Shown in pieces: positions 22,411 through 35,600 of a DNA stretch of 64,000 nucleotides. Source of the stretch: Parietaria judaica (taxonomy: Eukaryota; Streptophyta; Magnoliopsida; Rosales; Urticaceae); assembly GCA_954871525.1 (NCBI GenBank), contig OX940863.1:37930501-37994500 (forward strand). The letters are read 5' to 3'. The notes beneath the pieces were generated by a model. That model made no database searches and had not been told where the DNA came from. It worked only from the letters and a program-made list of their open reading frames with translations. Numbering within the stretch: the first letter of the stretch is position 1; every line of letters begins with the position of its first letter. Both the position numbers and the translations under genes were made by a program.

Positions 22411-22528
22411 ACTAGCCGGAGTGAAGCGTAGATAGGGGTCCGTCTCATACGCACAAGTCACAACGCCTACTAGCCGGAATGAGGCGTAGATAGGCGACCG
22501 CCTCATACGCAGCACAAGTCACAATGCC
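22411..22528. repeat. Two tandem copies of a 58-bp unit
   Basis: ACTAGCCGGAGTGAAGCGTAG at 22411 recurs at 22469, with TCATACGCA and CACAAGTCACAA in each unit. The units differ at several positions. Confidence 0.75.
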
Positions 22529-22664
22529 TTGAGGCTTAGTAGAGACGTAGAGAAAGAGCTTAAGATACTTTTCTTTTAATTTAGAGAAAGAGACGTGTTT
22601 GATTAAAGTGAGTAAAATGAATAGAGAAATGGAAGTGTTTGACAAAGCTAACATGTGTGTGTGA

Positions 22665-22668
<4 letters not shown>

Positions 22669-22759
<91 letters not shown>
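22669..22759. repeat. (TA)n microsatellite, about 45 repeats
   Basis: Uninterrupted TA dinucleotides preceded by a short TG-rich stretch. The open frame across it is an artefact. Confidence 0.95.
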
Positions 22760-22761
<2 letters not shown>

Positions 22762-23142
22762 CCGACTAGTTAAAATAAAATTAAAAAAAAAAACATTTAA
22801 ATCAAAAGTACTAACCATTATATTATCATACAGTATCGAAGCTATACCTATATATCCACAAAATATTTAGGCAACTTCATCAAATATATATATAATTCCA
22901 AAAGAGTTCAAAAAATTGTTTACAACGGGCTTTAGGATTTGCAAGACTTATAATTACTAATTTGATGAAATTAATGTGCATTTTTAGATATATGATATTT
23001 TATGAAATTATTTCTTCACGAATGAGGCTTACTCCACGGTCCAGTCCACTTTGAGGCAGTGCAAAACACCTCGGTACCCAATTCGGTGATAAAATCTTGC
23101 TTGCAATTTAATACAGATTATCAATATATACTATAATTTTAA

Positions 23143-24129
23143 GGGTAAAAACTGCGGCTAATATACCCAATGTTTGATCGGCTGCGGATTATGTACTCAA
23201 TGCTTATTTTCGACGGCTAATGTACCCAAACTTAATTCCGTTAGATTTTTTCGTATTTTCCGTCACTTGACCGTCAGCGAGTGATTCCTCCTCTATGTGT
23301 ACACTTTTCGTATTTTTGGCATAATTCAATCATTTTTTGTCCAAATTTAATTAATAAACTATCGTTGGAAAGCTAAGAGATAGATCTACAACTTTGGTGT
23401 TTTAAATTTTATAAAAAAAAAGTTTTTAAAAATACGAAATTTCAATTACAACGTAAAACTTGACATTTGTTTAATACAAAATATTTATTTCGAGCAAATT
23501 TTAATATACTTAATGACTTTTTATGATGAAACGTAAAACTACAAAGTTGTAGATAAATCTTTTATTTTTCCAACGGTAGTTTATTTATAAATTTTGGACA
23601 AAAATGAGTGAGTTATGCCAAAAATATGAAAGATGTGATGTGAAAAATCTTTCTTATTTTTTGCATAACTTACTCGTTTTTTGTCCAAAATTTATAAATA
23701 AACTACCGTTTGAAAGATAAAAGATTTATCTACAACGTTTTAGTTTTACATTTTAGCAGAAAAAATCACTAAGTATATTAAAATTTGCTCGAAATAAATA
23801 TTTTGCATTACACTAATGTCCAGTTTTACGTTGTGATCGTAATTTCGTATTTTTAAAACTTTTTAAAAAAAAAAAAACTTAAAACACCAAAGTTGTAGAT
23901 ATATCTCTTAGCTTTCCAACGGTAGTTTATTCATGAAATTTGGAGAAAAAATGAGTGAGTTCTGCCAAAAATACGAAAACTTTACATATAATCACTTGTT
24001 GACGGTCATGTGACGGAACACGAAAAAATATAACGGAATCAAGTTTGGGTACATTAGCCGTCGAAAATAAACATTGGTTACATAATCCGCAGCAAATCAA
24101 ACATTGAGTACATTAGCCGCAGCTTACTC
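23143..24129. mobile_element. MULE-like non-autonomous element with arms of about 480 bp
   Basis: The ends GGGTAAAAACTGCGGCTAAT and the complement of ATTAGCCGCAGCTTACTC pair, and pairing continues through most of the element (for example CGACGGCTAATGTACCCAAAC at 23211 with GTTTGGGTACATTAGCCGTCG at 24042), around a centre near 23636. An exact 9-bp duplication TAATTTTAA flanks it (23134-23142 and 24130-24138). The 9-bp duplication and long inverted repeats fit Mutator-like elements. There is no coding capacity. Confidence 0.8.
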
Positions 24130-24479
24130 TAATTTTAATATAAGGTTAAAATTATAAGTTTTATAAAAAGTTAAAACCAACAACAAACATTAATTACACA
24201 TTAATTTTATACTATTACTAAAATATCGCCCGTCTCCGCCCCCGAGACCCCAACATCACAATTCCATTTTTGTCTAAAGTTTGGAGTAAATGGGCTTTTA
24301 AATGTGATTTTTTGTTAGTGATTCCTTTAGGCCCGTGGTTTGTCTATATCATTTTATATAAATTAAGAATTATAACTGTAATTTATTATAAATGTAAAAT
24401 TACAGCTTCAAAAAATAACTTTTATTTTGAAAGAGCAAATTTTAAAAACTTTTAAAGGATTAAAAACTGTAAAAGTTCT

Positions 24480-25258
24480 AGGGGCAAATAGCCAAATAGC
24501 CAAACTTCAAACTCTAATTAGCCAAATAGCCAATGTTTTAATTAATATTGCCAAATAGCCAATTAACCACGTTAATAAATTACGAAAGACCGGATTACCC
24601 TTGTATTAACGTGGTTAATTTGTTTAAAAACAAATTAAATTTTTTTGAAAAAATAAATTAAATTTTTTGTTAAAACTTTAATCACGATTTTTTATTTTTA
24701 AACAAATTAACTCCGTTAATACACGTTAATAAACGTATTAACGAAGTTAATTTGTTTAAAAATAAATTAATTTTAAAAAAAAAATTGAAAAAAATAAATA
24801 AATTTTTTGTTAAAATTTTAATCACGGTTTTTTATTTTTAAACAAACTAACTCTGTTAATACACGTTAATACACGTTAATAAACGTATTAACGAAGTTAA
24901 TTTGTTTAAAAATAAATTAATTTTTTTTGAAAAAAAAATAAATTTTTTGTTAAAATTTTAATCACGATTTTTTATTTTTAAACAAGTTAACTCCGTTAAT
25001 ACACGTTAATAAACGTATTAACGGAGTTAATTTGTTTAAAAATAAAAAATCGTGATTAAAATTTTAACAAAAAATTTAATTTTTTTAAAAAAAAAAAAAA
25101 AAAAAAAATTAAACAAATTAACCACGTTAATACATGTTAATATGTTAAAAGGGTATTATAGGTATAAAAATATGTTATTAAATAACCATTTGGCTATTTT
25201 GCAAAGAAAAATGAGAAGTTGGCTATTTGACTAATCAAACATTTCAATTTGGCTATCC
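24480..25258. mobile_element. Probable MITE with AATAGCCAAA ends
   Basis: Left end GGGGCAAATAGCCAAATAGCC and right end TTTGGCTATCCC are inverted relatives, with further inverted matches inside (CCAAATAGCCAA versus TTGGCTATTTG). No target duplication was found. The core is the palindromic tandem repeat described separately. Confidence 0.45.
24651..25079. repeat. Three tandem copies of a 140-bp palindromic unit
   Basis: AATTTTTTGTTAAAA starts at 24661, 24801 and 24941. Each unit contains the palindrome TTAACTCCGTTAATACACG ... CGTATTAACGAAGTTAA. The third unit ends by running into the inverted copy of its own start (25039-25075), so the array could fold into hairpins. Confidence 0.75.
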
Positions 25259-25840
25259 CATGCAATATCTGTTATCCGATGCAATATCTCAGAGTTCTAT
25301 GATGTATACTGATGCAATATCCGATGCAATATCTCAAAGTTCAATTTGGCTATACTGATTGCAATTAATATTATAATTTTGAACAATTAATATTGTGAGA
25401 CCCACTCACTTTCTTCTTCTTTTTTCTCTTTTACCGATTTGCACTGTTCATCATCTTCTCTCCCGGCTTTTCTCGACCTAACCTTAAAATACCTCAGATT
25501 TCATGAGTTTTCTTTTGCGCTTTCGTCCTTTTATGATCATGTCGACGATATGTCGTCGATTTCGCAAAAAAAAAAAAAAAAAAAACCCTAATAATTCCAC
25601 TATAATTTTACCAATTGGACTCAAAAGGAGAGAAAATAAATAAGTAGCATTATTACACGTAATAGAAGTTAAATTAGTAGAGGGCTGTACAAAGAATTAC
25701 CTGCCTCTTGCACCATCTGAAAAAAGAATCTCCGACCCATTTCGGTCAATACGAGGACTGAATCTATTTCCGTCGAGCCAGTGTACGGCATCGTTTTGGT
25801 TGCCAACGACGAATAACTCTCCGTTTTGGTAGCTCAAGCC

Positions 25841-28800
25841 TTAAGTAATGACCTCTTTAAGCTCAATGAAATCATCGCGAGGATGAGCTTCTACTACGCG
25901 GACTGCCACCTCGTCTCCCACCTGTGCGGTGGACACCCACGTCGATACTTGAAATCCCACCTGTAAAATGTTTTACCTAATTTAGAAATAGAATATACTT
26001 CTTCGGAAACTAATGCACACATTTCTAGTAAATTAAAGTAAGTTAGCTTAAATCTGTCTAGGATAGGGACTTCACTTAGGAAGAGCGTTCCTCGGCGCGA
26101 AATAACGGCTTCTATTACTAAATCGAAATCCCAGGCTGTATCAATTATGTCGTACCGAACTAAAAGTAAGAGATGGTTAAGAGTGTACCTCAGTTAACAA
26201 AAGTAAAGCAATGCGATCCTTGACGAAGCGGAGGACCAGCGCGTTATACACTCTTTGTTTCGGTTGCCTCCGAAGATATTCAAGAATCCAATAGCGTTGA
26301 CTGCTGTTACAAAGCTTCCTAACTAATCTAGTAAGCATGCCGGTGATGGATGCCATTGCTTCCAGATCACCCGCTGTAAACGGCAGAATTTTGCCTCTCA
26401 GGAATGCCTTCACCTGAAAAGAGACAAAAATGTCTTTAAAATTGGTAAAGAACGAATTGTGCGATAATATATTTTGTGCATTTTTTTTCCCAAAAACGTT
26501 TTATGGTGCAATACCCCCCTAAACTTTACGTTTGTGCAGAAACCTCTTAATTACAGGTATTCATACAATTTAGAAAGTTCCCGTCTTCACGAGGTAAATT
26601 GTACCATGGAATTTAAAGCGGCAAAGTGCACCATAAATGAAGATTCATGGGATCAAGTGATCTCGAAAGTAAAATTGAGGGGGCATTGTCGCCAATTATA
26701 GACGAGCTTTTACGAAGAAGAAAATTAAATCATTTACTTAAATAAGGTGGATTCTACAAAATATGAGCAACTATCTCCTTGCTTAATTGTAGCAAATAAC
26801 TCGATGATTTATCAGAGATGCAATAATAATCGTAATTACAAAAATGACAAGAAATGCCCTTCATTGACCTGAAATTACCAATAGCACTCTTAATTTTACC
26901 TAAATGCCCTCTGTCCCTTATTTCAGCGCACAAACATCCACACACTTATTCCAGAAACAACTGCATAAGCTGAGAAAAAACTGACCTGAAAATGGGCAAG
27001 GAGATCAATATATCTCCGGATGGGAGACGTAAACTGCACATATCCCGGAATTCCCATGACTCCATGTCGTATAGGATTTCTAAAATCCATCTCAGCACCG
27101 CGCAGTGTTTTAACAACAGCGGCGCTCCGAACGGGGCCTTCCGGAAGATGGGTAAATGGAGACATATCAATGTTGGCCTGTGGCTGTCCTCTGTATGGTA
27201 AGGGAATGTTATTCTGTGAGCCAAAAGTAGCTACAGCCTCGCCACAGAGGATCATCATCTCAGTGACAAGTCGCATGGTGGGGTCTGCCTGATTTTCGAC
27301 GTAGAGATTGATCGTAGGATCGGGATCCTCGGCATTTGGCACCTTGATGCGTGATTCTAATGTTGTCATGTCAATAGCCCCCTATACAGGCAACTATATT
27401 ACATCTTCAATAAATTACAAGCTGGTTTTTTATGAATAAAAATATGCTAGCATATATTATGCAAGTAGGGATTCAACCAAAACCGGGACCCCGGAATCAG
27501 ACGATTTTTCCTCCACTCATGGTTTTCCACGGATTACAGAACTTATCCCAGTATTAGTTTTGTTAAACTGGTTTTTCGGGAACCGTAGCAGGACCCGAAA
27601 AATGGATATTTTACCGACTTATATCGGGAATATCGACCAATAAAAATGCCAATTTAAGAACCGTTAATGCCTATTTTAAACTGAGAAATGCCAATTTCAA
27701 ACCAGTATTTATAGTTTGTTTAAATTCTATATTAGTATTATAAAAATAACTTATATTTACATAAAAAGGACTGGGAAATACCGGATACCGGTAAAAAACC
27801 ATTTTTTTAAAACCAATACCTGAAACCAGTAAGAAAACCGGGAACCAGTAAAAAACCTTCATCCCTACACCCTACTGTAAGGTATTATTCTAAATTAACC
27901 AAGATAAAATCAGAAATTAACCCCTATGAATAACGAAACTCTATCAAAATACAAACAGCATAAAAAATATAATACAGGTTAGCTATATAATAGTCTAAAA
28001 CAAAAACGAAAAAATATGATTCTTTTGTATGATAAGACAACCAAACAAGTTTCAGGCTTTCAGCAACTAAGCATGAAAGACTATTCAATCTGATTCAGTT
28101 TAAAACCAACCTGTTGGCGACGCCATTGCAATCTTAGGGTAGCAGCCTCCGATAAAACTTTTAGATCAGCCTCTTCTTTCAAATTCAAATGAAGTAGCTC
28201 AGAGGCGCTTTCATGAGTCAACATATATGTCGGCTTCACAAGCGAGTTTTCCACCGAACATTCTGCAATACTGCAGGAGCGTGGCAGTAAAACAAAAATC
28301 CATGTAAGTCTGTAATAAACTAATTACTTACAAAACTAACCTTAAGTTCTGATATTGAAACAAGTACATATAGCTTCAAAGAGAGCTGAATAACAATATC
28401 AATTACTCTAAAAACAACCAAGTGATTTCCTAACTCACGCTCAGAATCTCCTTAAGCAATCGAAGCATCTTGGATGATAAAAAATATATTTATCATCATA
28501 TTCTCGTATTCATCGAGGCATGACATGATATTTTAGCATAGCCAGATGGTAAATGGTTCTAAAATATTCTACTAGAGCTCCATATCTGTAGTCACATGAT
28601 TTGGTAGAAGATTAGCAAAAAGAGCTTTATACCTGCCATCGGAATGCAACACAACCGACACTGTAACAGCGCAGCATATCTCTCCTTGCCTCAAACTCAT
28701 TCCTTCCATGGCCAGTTTTACAGGGAACATAGGATAAGTGACAGTAGGCAAGAACACTGAGGTCCCTCTCATCATTGCAGCCCTACGCTTGGAAACATTG

Positions 28801-29993
28801 GAAAGTGTAGAATTTAGGTTTCGAAATCGTTAACTACAAAGGCTTATCAATACAGCTCCTAAGATGAAAATCTTAACTAAACACTTTGTTCAAGGAATCT
28901 CTAATGGGGCTAAAATAAGAGTCGTTAATTAGTCTAGGTATTAACTTGCAACGACGCCATAAAAGTGAGTAAATAAATAACATAACCAAATGCAACGATA
29001 CTAATTAGAAAAGAGTGAAGTGAGCAAACATGTTATCTCTCACAGATCATGGACTATACTTGTTTACCTATCAACTCTGTTTCCTGGACGAAGAAACCTA
29101 GTAGGATCGGCAACATGGATCCAAATTTTTATGCGTCCATCTTGCAACCTCGTTGCGCTAAGGGCATCATCAAGCTGATATTTTGCATATTCGTCAAAAA
29201 TTTAAAACGGAAAGTTCTTTAGGTCGAACAAGTTTGAAAATATAACAGAACAATATCATGGATTTTTCAGGAAATGTGTGTTACCTCATCAGCCTCATCA
29301 ACATCAATGGCATATATCTTCAAGTGGGTCAGATCCTTTCTAATAAGCTACATCCCGAAATAAAGAAAAAAAATACAGAAGTAAATATTTTGATTCCATA
29401 TCTTAAGAAGAAACTAATAAAGAAATATAATAAACGTTTAATCCCTCCATAAAAAAATGAATCTTGACCATCACATATGCTGCTTATCATCTTCATATTA
29501 TTAAAACCATCAGAGACTTCTGGTTGTTTATGTTGCCATTTAAAATATGATCCACTGAGGAGATTCTCAACTTCAAACTGCCGATTTTGTGTTATTAATC
29601 ATATAGCTGTGATATTTTAACTTCAATAAAGCAAGTTTATCATGAATCTAATTGGTTCTTAATTTATGTGTGACTGAATCCGTTTCAAACCTCATCTGGA
29701 TCGGGTGACTCGGCCAGAATACTTTCTGCAGCTACTATTACTTCTTCTGAGTGATCAGTTTGTATGTTTTGCTTCAATAGTTCAAGGTTGACATGAACCG
29801 GAAAATAACCAATATCTATGAGGAGATTTACTGCTGAAGAAGGTACTTTTGCCAGGCCCATTGCTTTGAGAATCTAACAGGAACAAAATCAGTAGGAGAA
29901 ACAAAAATATTAGATACATTGTGCAAATGGCTACAGAAGAAACTACATTAACAATACCATTTATTGTTTACTCTTCAAAAAAGACAAATATAT

Positions 29994-30027
<34 letters not shown>

Positions 30028-31619
30028 GTCTATGTATATACGTGTCGAGATCTTGTAATACAAATGCGCAAAATTGATAAAAGGTCAGTACAGAGTAAGT
30101 TACCAATCCAGCAGTTTTCTTTTGATCATCATTTTTGCAGGCATCAATAGCGTACAATTCAAGAGCCTCGACTTTTTGTCCTACTTTCTCTTCATTCGTC
30201 CAAGATGATTTGGTAGGTTTAGCACCAAAAGGCATCTTCTTGGCAGATTTCAGCAATTGAACAAACTCTTCCAATTCTTTTTCAGCGGCGTCCTTCAAAT
30301 GCTTCCTGCGTAGAAGTTCCTCAACCTAAATTTCGCACGTAGAGGTTCGATCACAACTGTCGGAATGTCAATTCTTCTTATATTACCCTAATGTAATTAG
30401 GAAGGAAAATTAGCAACGTATTTTTGGAAGTACTACTTCGGTAGTTACTCCCAGGGTTAGGCTGTCAATCAATCAGTAATTAGCCCTGACTGTAGTATAA
30501 GTAATATAGTGTAATCTATGTCCAACTCCAACCCTATATCAGATAGGGATCAATATAATTCAAATCACCCATAATATTGCTATTTTCTACTAAAAATGCA
30601 TAAAAGCCGACACAAATTACTATGTGACTATGAACATAGAATATTGAAATTCATTTTAGCTGCTAAACCAAGAGCCAAACAGAAATGAGGACATACATAC
30701 TATTATTAATTACCTGAGAAGCAGATCGAGGTCCATACACAACGCACGAACCTTTAATCTGGAGCGCGCTAAAATAAATTTCATCTTTCGAAACCAACAT
30801 ATGGGCACAATAGCACTCTAGAGCCCCCGCACTACCAAAAATCATCTGTACACGTAAATTCAAGTTACTGAGGGTAAAAAAGCACATTTTTATTAAGCTA
30901 ATGTGGTATTTTACCTCAGCTAGTTCTTCAGTTGTCACTGACTTGTTCTTCTCAACAAGCTCAACCCAAGCAAATTCTAGCAATGCGGGATCCTGCACAA
31001 ATACATGGTTAGTGAAATTTCCATTCAAGAGAAAATACGTCTATTTTTCCTCAGAAGTTTATGCCAAACCAACCAAATTATCCCGAGCTTTCTGAACGAA
31101 GTCCCCGATAGCATCATCTTGGAAATTCTCGAGACCAGGAACGATATACGTCACTTGTTGCGGTTTAATTGATGAAATTACACCATTCTGTCATCAGGGA
31201 CGAGAGCAGAACTGTAAAATGTTACACTCAAAGGAGCATCGGATAATAAACGATATGATGTATTGTAATGAGTTTCAACACCTAGCAACCTATTCAACAT
31301 GCCGCATTAGTTGTTTGTACTAGAACCTGATCAAAGACCATCCAGTTCTTCTTGCCGTCGGGTTTCTGAGCAACAGCCAGCAATACTCTATCGGCTTCCT
31401 TCTTGTACTCCAGCAGCACTCCTTTCCGCAGAGTCCGTTTTTCAAATTTAGCTTCGACGGTATCTCCTGTTACTGGAATCTCCACTCTGCAGATTCAGTA
31501 AACGCATACAATAACGCAAATGATAAGGGACACAGAACAGTGGATCTTTGACAATAAGACACAGCAAAGCAAGTAATCGCACTGCTCCTTAACCACACAT
31601 TTTTTTGCAGCTTATATAC

Positions 31620-31657
<38 letters not shown>

Positions 31658-32055
31658 AGAATTTCCAGCTGAAACAACATAACAATAGAATTCGCAAATC
31701 ACAATTTGAAGAGCTTCAATTTTGCGATCAGTATGAAAATGACATAGCCAACAAGCTAAATTGAAATTCCGATTATGAAATCATACTTGGAAGTGGCGCG
31801 GATCCGCTTGGCCTTGCGCGAGGTCCGAAGCTCTCTCATGACGCTATCAACCAGGCTGTGGATGGCGGAGATCCGAACGGCGGCTTTCCTCTCCGACCGA
31901 CAAGAACGAAACGCGAAGTCCAGTTGCAGATAACCGCGGAAGAGAGAGGTATTGAGGCGGAAATGGCGGCGCGTGAAGGCGCGGAGCGGAGGAGGCGCCG
32001 TGGACGAGGAGGCGGAATGGAAGGCAGAGTAGCCATTGACCGCTCGAACCGCCAT
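25841..32055 (-). CDS. RNR1: Organellar 3'-5' exoribonuclease of the RNase II/R family, RNR1-like
   Basis: 14 exons, all joined in phase with GT/AG sites: 31787-32055, 31327-31486, 31074-31187, 30915-30992, 30714-30845, 30104-30325, 29691-29873, 29285-29347, 29068-29174, 28633-28782, 28111-28270, 26986-27381, 26189-26413, 25841-25960. Together they give 2379 nt, 792 residues; Arabidopsis RNR1 is about 800. An Arg/Ser-rich N-terminus of about 60 residues looks like a plastid/mitochondrial transit peptide. The RNB domain starts near residue 390; AIDVDEADELDDALS (about 397-412) holds the Asp cluster that binds the catalytic metal. Further family blocks are RGTSVFLPT, LAMEGMSLRQGE, GIPGYVQFTSPIRRY and a C-terminal S1-like region ending HPRDDFIELKEVIT. 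Known role: 3' maturation of organellar rRNA and mRNA and RNA decay. No break seen. Exon limits are inferred from splice signals and remembered homology. Confidence 0.93.
26502..26635. mobile_element. Small MITE in an RNR1 intron
   Basis: TATGGTGCA at the left and TGCACCATA at the right form a short inverted pair around 134 bp, in the intron between 26414 and 26985. The target duplication is at most TA. Superfamily not certain. Confidence 0.4.
27466..27867. mobile_element. hAT-like MITE in an RNR1 intron
   Basis: Ends TAGGGATTCAA and TTCATCCCTA are roughly inverted, and the interior is rich in ACCGGGA / ACCGGTA motifs in both orientations (AAAACCGGGACCCC, ATACCGGATACCGG, AAACCGGGAACCAG). The flanking 8-mers do not match, so the copy is old or the limits are off. 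It lies in the 27382-28110 intron and does not touch splice sites. Confidence 0.5.
30004..30028. repeat. (CA)n/(TA)n microsatellite in an RNR1 intron
   Basis: ACACACACATATATATATATATAT-type run beside the 30104 splice donor. A second (TA)n run is at 31624-31656 in the first intron. Confidence 0.85.
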
Positions 32056-32649
32056 TGGAGCTCTTCCGAGTAGCAGGGAGGCTAGGTTTTCATGTGAGGA
32101 AGCTAAGGAGTGAGCACAAGAATGGCTGATAAGCGAGAAGGAAGAAGAAATGGCGGAACGGAGTAGATGGATTGCGAAGAGATAAAAGACGGTCAGGGGT
32201 ATATTCGTCTTATGGGTTGTAGCTATTGTCGTTGACGTGGCATGACCGTTGTCGTTCGTGCATTTAGAAGAAGAAAAACACCGTCGTTTGATCGGACCAG
32301 TCGTGCACGTGTGCGATTATTGCTATACAAGGTTAAGAAAATCGAGATGATACATGTGCCACGACCACTCTCTAGTACATGGATTTTTAATGGGATTTTT
32401 TACTTTACATAAAACGTTACAATGCAGTTTGAGAAAACCTTAATCAAATCAATAAACATATATTTCCCACGAAAATAAAAAATAAAAATAAAAAATCAAC
32501 CGAGTATGGTTGATTAGTTCTAACGAATTAAGAAATTAAAACTAAGATATAAATGAAGACGTATTCATAAATATTAAATACATACAAAGATACATAAAAA
32601 AAAAAAAGACCTAATAATACATTAATGAACTCTTCGTAGTGCAGAGCTC
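32056..32649. other. Spacer between RNR1 and the rhomboid gene
   Basis: Must hold the RNR1 promoter and 5' untranslated region (minus strand, from 32056 upward) and the 3' end of the rhomboid transcript. No clear TATA box was found for RNR1. A run of A at 32597-32606 and AT-rich sequence lie just after the rhomboid stop. Confidence 0.5.
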
Positions 32650-35600
32650 TCAGCTGCAAAGCTCGGTACAATAGCCCTGAATCCGGGAGCTGCTCGGGTT
32701 GTTGACGACGTACGTGCTGGTCCGGTTGTTGCTCGAGCACGTCAAGCTGAGCTGGTCGCCCACCTGGCTCGACTGCGCAATCACAAAACCATACGTGTAA
32801 TCAGATCATGTCGGAATTTACGGACTAGTTTCCTTATATTGGTTCAAATTGCTCGGATAGATATCGATAAATAACGATTTTGGTTTATCACTTTACGTTA
32901 GCATTACTATTAATAACGATTTTGCCTTCAAAAATTCATGTTTGCTACGTTTTTTTTTTTTTTATCAATTTTGATAACGTAGAGGAGTATTACGCACTAA
33001 CATGACAGTCCAGAGGAAAAAATGCTAGAAAAAATAGTTAAGGGGGTAAAGTGCATAGACGATAAAAATTGAGGGTGAATACTAACCATGCAGTACGCAG
33101 GCTCGGTCTTGCAGTTCCATTTGGAAGTAGGGACACATGACAAATAATGGCACCATGAGCAATGGTCATTCGCGTCAACGCCCCGGAGGAGCATCACCAA
33201 CCCGAGAGTAAGCCTGCGACAGTTCGAACATGATTTCATCAGAATGCCGGTTTTATTTGGAAGAAAAGGTTTTAGACTGAAGAAACGCGTGCGAACTAAG
33301 ACAGTTTTGCTCGGTTATATAACAACCGTGTGAATGTCAAGCAAGCTACCAGTTTTTAAGACGCGAAAACCAAACGTTCCTTTTATGTCTGGTTAGGCCT
33401 TTTATGACAACAAAAATTATGAACTTTTTTCTATGGAAGGAACATTAAGACTAGAAAATAAAGAAAATTTGTTGCAGAAGAAAAAAAAATCAAATTTATT
33501 ATATTAACAAAAAGCAGAAGAAAATCATTTTTTCGTTCAATGATAGCATTATAATATCAGTTGCATATATTTTTCTTTAGCTTCCGTACACAGCAAGCAA
33601 GCAAAATATACATATATAATATATGTTTCTTTTTTCTTGAAATTTTTCTTCAATTTATTTTCACCGTCTTATTTCCTTAGAAAATGTAAGTTAGCCTTAG
33701 TGTTTCTACATATGGTTCATTTCTTTAGAATTCTATCTCGGACAACTCCAATGAAACGGAAAAGGGGATTTAGAGGCTTACCCGACGATCAAAAGGATAA
33801 TAGAAACAATCCACAAAACGCATTGATACGTCTTGAACTTTGACTTGGTGGGACCCGAAGGAAAAAAGGGTGTGGTAGACCCTGAATGCTCAATTCCCGG
33901 AGATACATATCCTGGAGTTGCATTCGGAGTCGTATACGGGGTTGTAAACGGCGTTGTATGCTTCTGAGTAACCCATCCAAATTGAGGCCGAATCAGAAAC
34001 ACGAACCCGAGAAGAAAACCTGTGATAAAGCCTCCAATATGGGCAAAGTTATCCACGTGTGGGAGAATTCCCACTGCCAAGTTTATCGCTATGATCACCA
34101 CAAGAGTACTTAGAGCTGCAAACTGAAGAACACGAAACAAAAAATCGAAGAAAAAAAATGTTTTCAGAAAAAGAATTATTGTTTGGTATTAATGTAGTGC
34201 GAGTAAATCTAGTTAATTAGACTCACCTTACTGACGTATATTGTCCAATTGGTGAGGAGCTCGGATAGCATGGCTCCGAGTAACCCGAAAAGCGCTCCAG
34301 AAGCACCGACGGATATATTTGCCTGGAGAAAAAGTGCAGAGAATAGACTCCCACCGAATCCGGCAATGACATATACCAACCCGATTTTGACTGCAATACA
34401 AACACACCAAGATTGTCACAAGTTTAGAGTAGAATTTGGTAATGTCATGTATAATATTTACTAACATTAGTACATTACTTAATCTACTGACTGTTTTTAA
34501 ACAGAAAAAACCCCATGTCAGTAAAACAATTTCTTACTGAAAACTTCCGTCGTAGATCCCTTTACGAGAATTGTAGTGGAAATCAGAACGATCAATCAAA
34601 ACAATAGATAAGTAAATGATCTATACGAAGAAAAGGTAAATAATATTGCTTATCATGTACTAACATTAATAAGTTACTAAATCTACTAACTAATTTTTAT
34701 GAAAGAAAAAAAAAAACCTCCAAATCCCATATGCTAAAGCAGTATCTCAGCCAAAACTTCCGTATTAGAACTTAGCGAGCTTATACGAGCATTTGGAATG
34801 GAAATTAATAACGATAAAAATTTTTATGATATGGCCTTCAACTTTAAATCCGGGCAACTTTCGAAGCTCAATTGTGTATGAGATAGAACCATAATTAGAT
34901 AATAACAAAATATATGAAGAAATGAGTTTGAATTGGTTTTCTCATACGTACTAAATCCGAATTCCTGCTCAAGCCGAATCCCGATAACAAGAAGACTCAA
35001 CATGTTCGCCAATATGTGGAAAACTCCTCCGTGCAACCAATTACAGCTAAGGAGCCGCCATCCCTGCTTTCGATCAACCACTCTATCCACATCAAGAGCC
35101 CCCATCTTCTGAAGCCTAAACAATCATATGCAAAGAGGCAACATTACGACCACAAACAAACGAACAAAATCCGGGCTTTGCATCAAAAGATAGTAACCTC
35201 ATATAGCTACATAAAGTAAAGCGTTGGAAAGAATCACGCATCAGAGCAATGTCAAAATCAGAGGGTTTGCAGAAACAAGACATGTCGGAAGCCTTTAACG
35301 ACAAATACGTGTTAAGCATAAATCCCTTATGAGCTCTATTGAAGAGCAAACTCTAATAACTACCGGGAAAATCAGTTGAGCATATCCATTTTTAATCAAA
35401 TAAACTGGTAAATATCGAGTCATGAAGCCTGATTTACCAGAACCGATATGCAATTGTATTCGAACAAAACTCCCGACTTGGATTACAGTGAAGAAGATTT
35501 GCAAGCGGCGAGTGAATGTATTACTCACACCGAGAGCGAACCACTGTAATTCTCCGGTGTCGTTTTGATATTTTTGTTTTCTGATGGTCGATTAGGGTTC

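Larger units (their letters stand above)
21421..23133. other. Gene-free AT-rich region with repeat fragments
   Basis: No gene seen. 21640-21770 is a TCGTGTTCGTGCCGTGTTT-like stretch resembling common plant MITE debris. 22080-22180 starts GGGGTGTGCCGGTTCTCGG and looks like one end of a hAT MITE. The rest is unassigned. Confidence 0.4.

Noticed and set aside
22655..22870. Open frame of alternating Tyr/Ile
   Set aside because: Product of the (TA)n microsatellite.
27671..27862. Possible extra exon of RNR1
   Set aside because: The sequence belongs to the hAT-like MITE in the intron, and flanking exons already join in phase without it.
32650..33239. Separate small secreted cysteine-rich protein with its own TATA box near 33311-33321
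   Set aside because: The piece joins in exact phase through an acceptor at 33214 to the rhomboid exon ending at 33782 and matches the remembered C-terminus of plant rhomboids.
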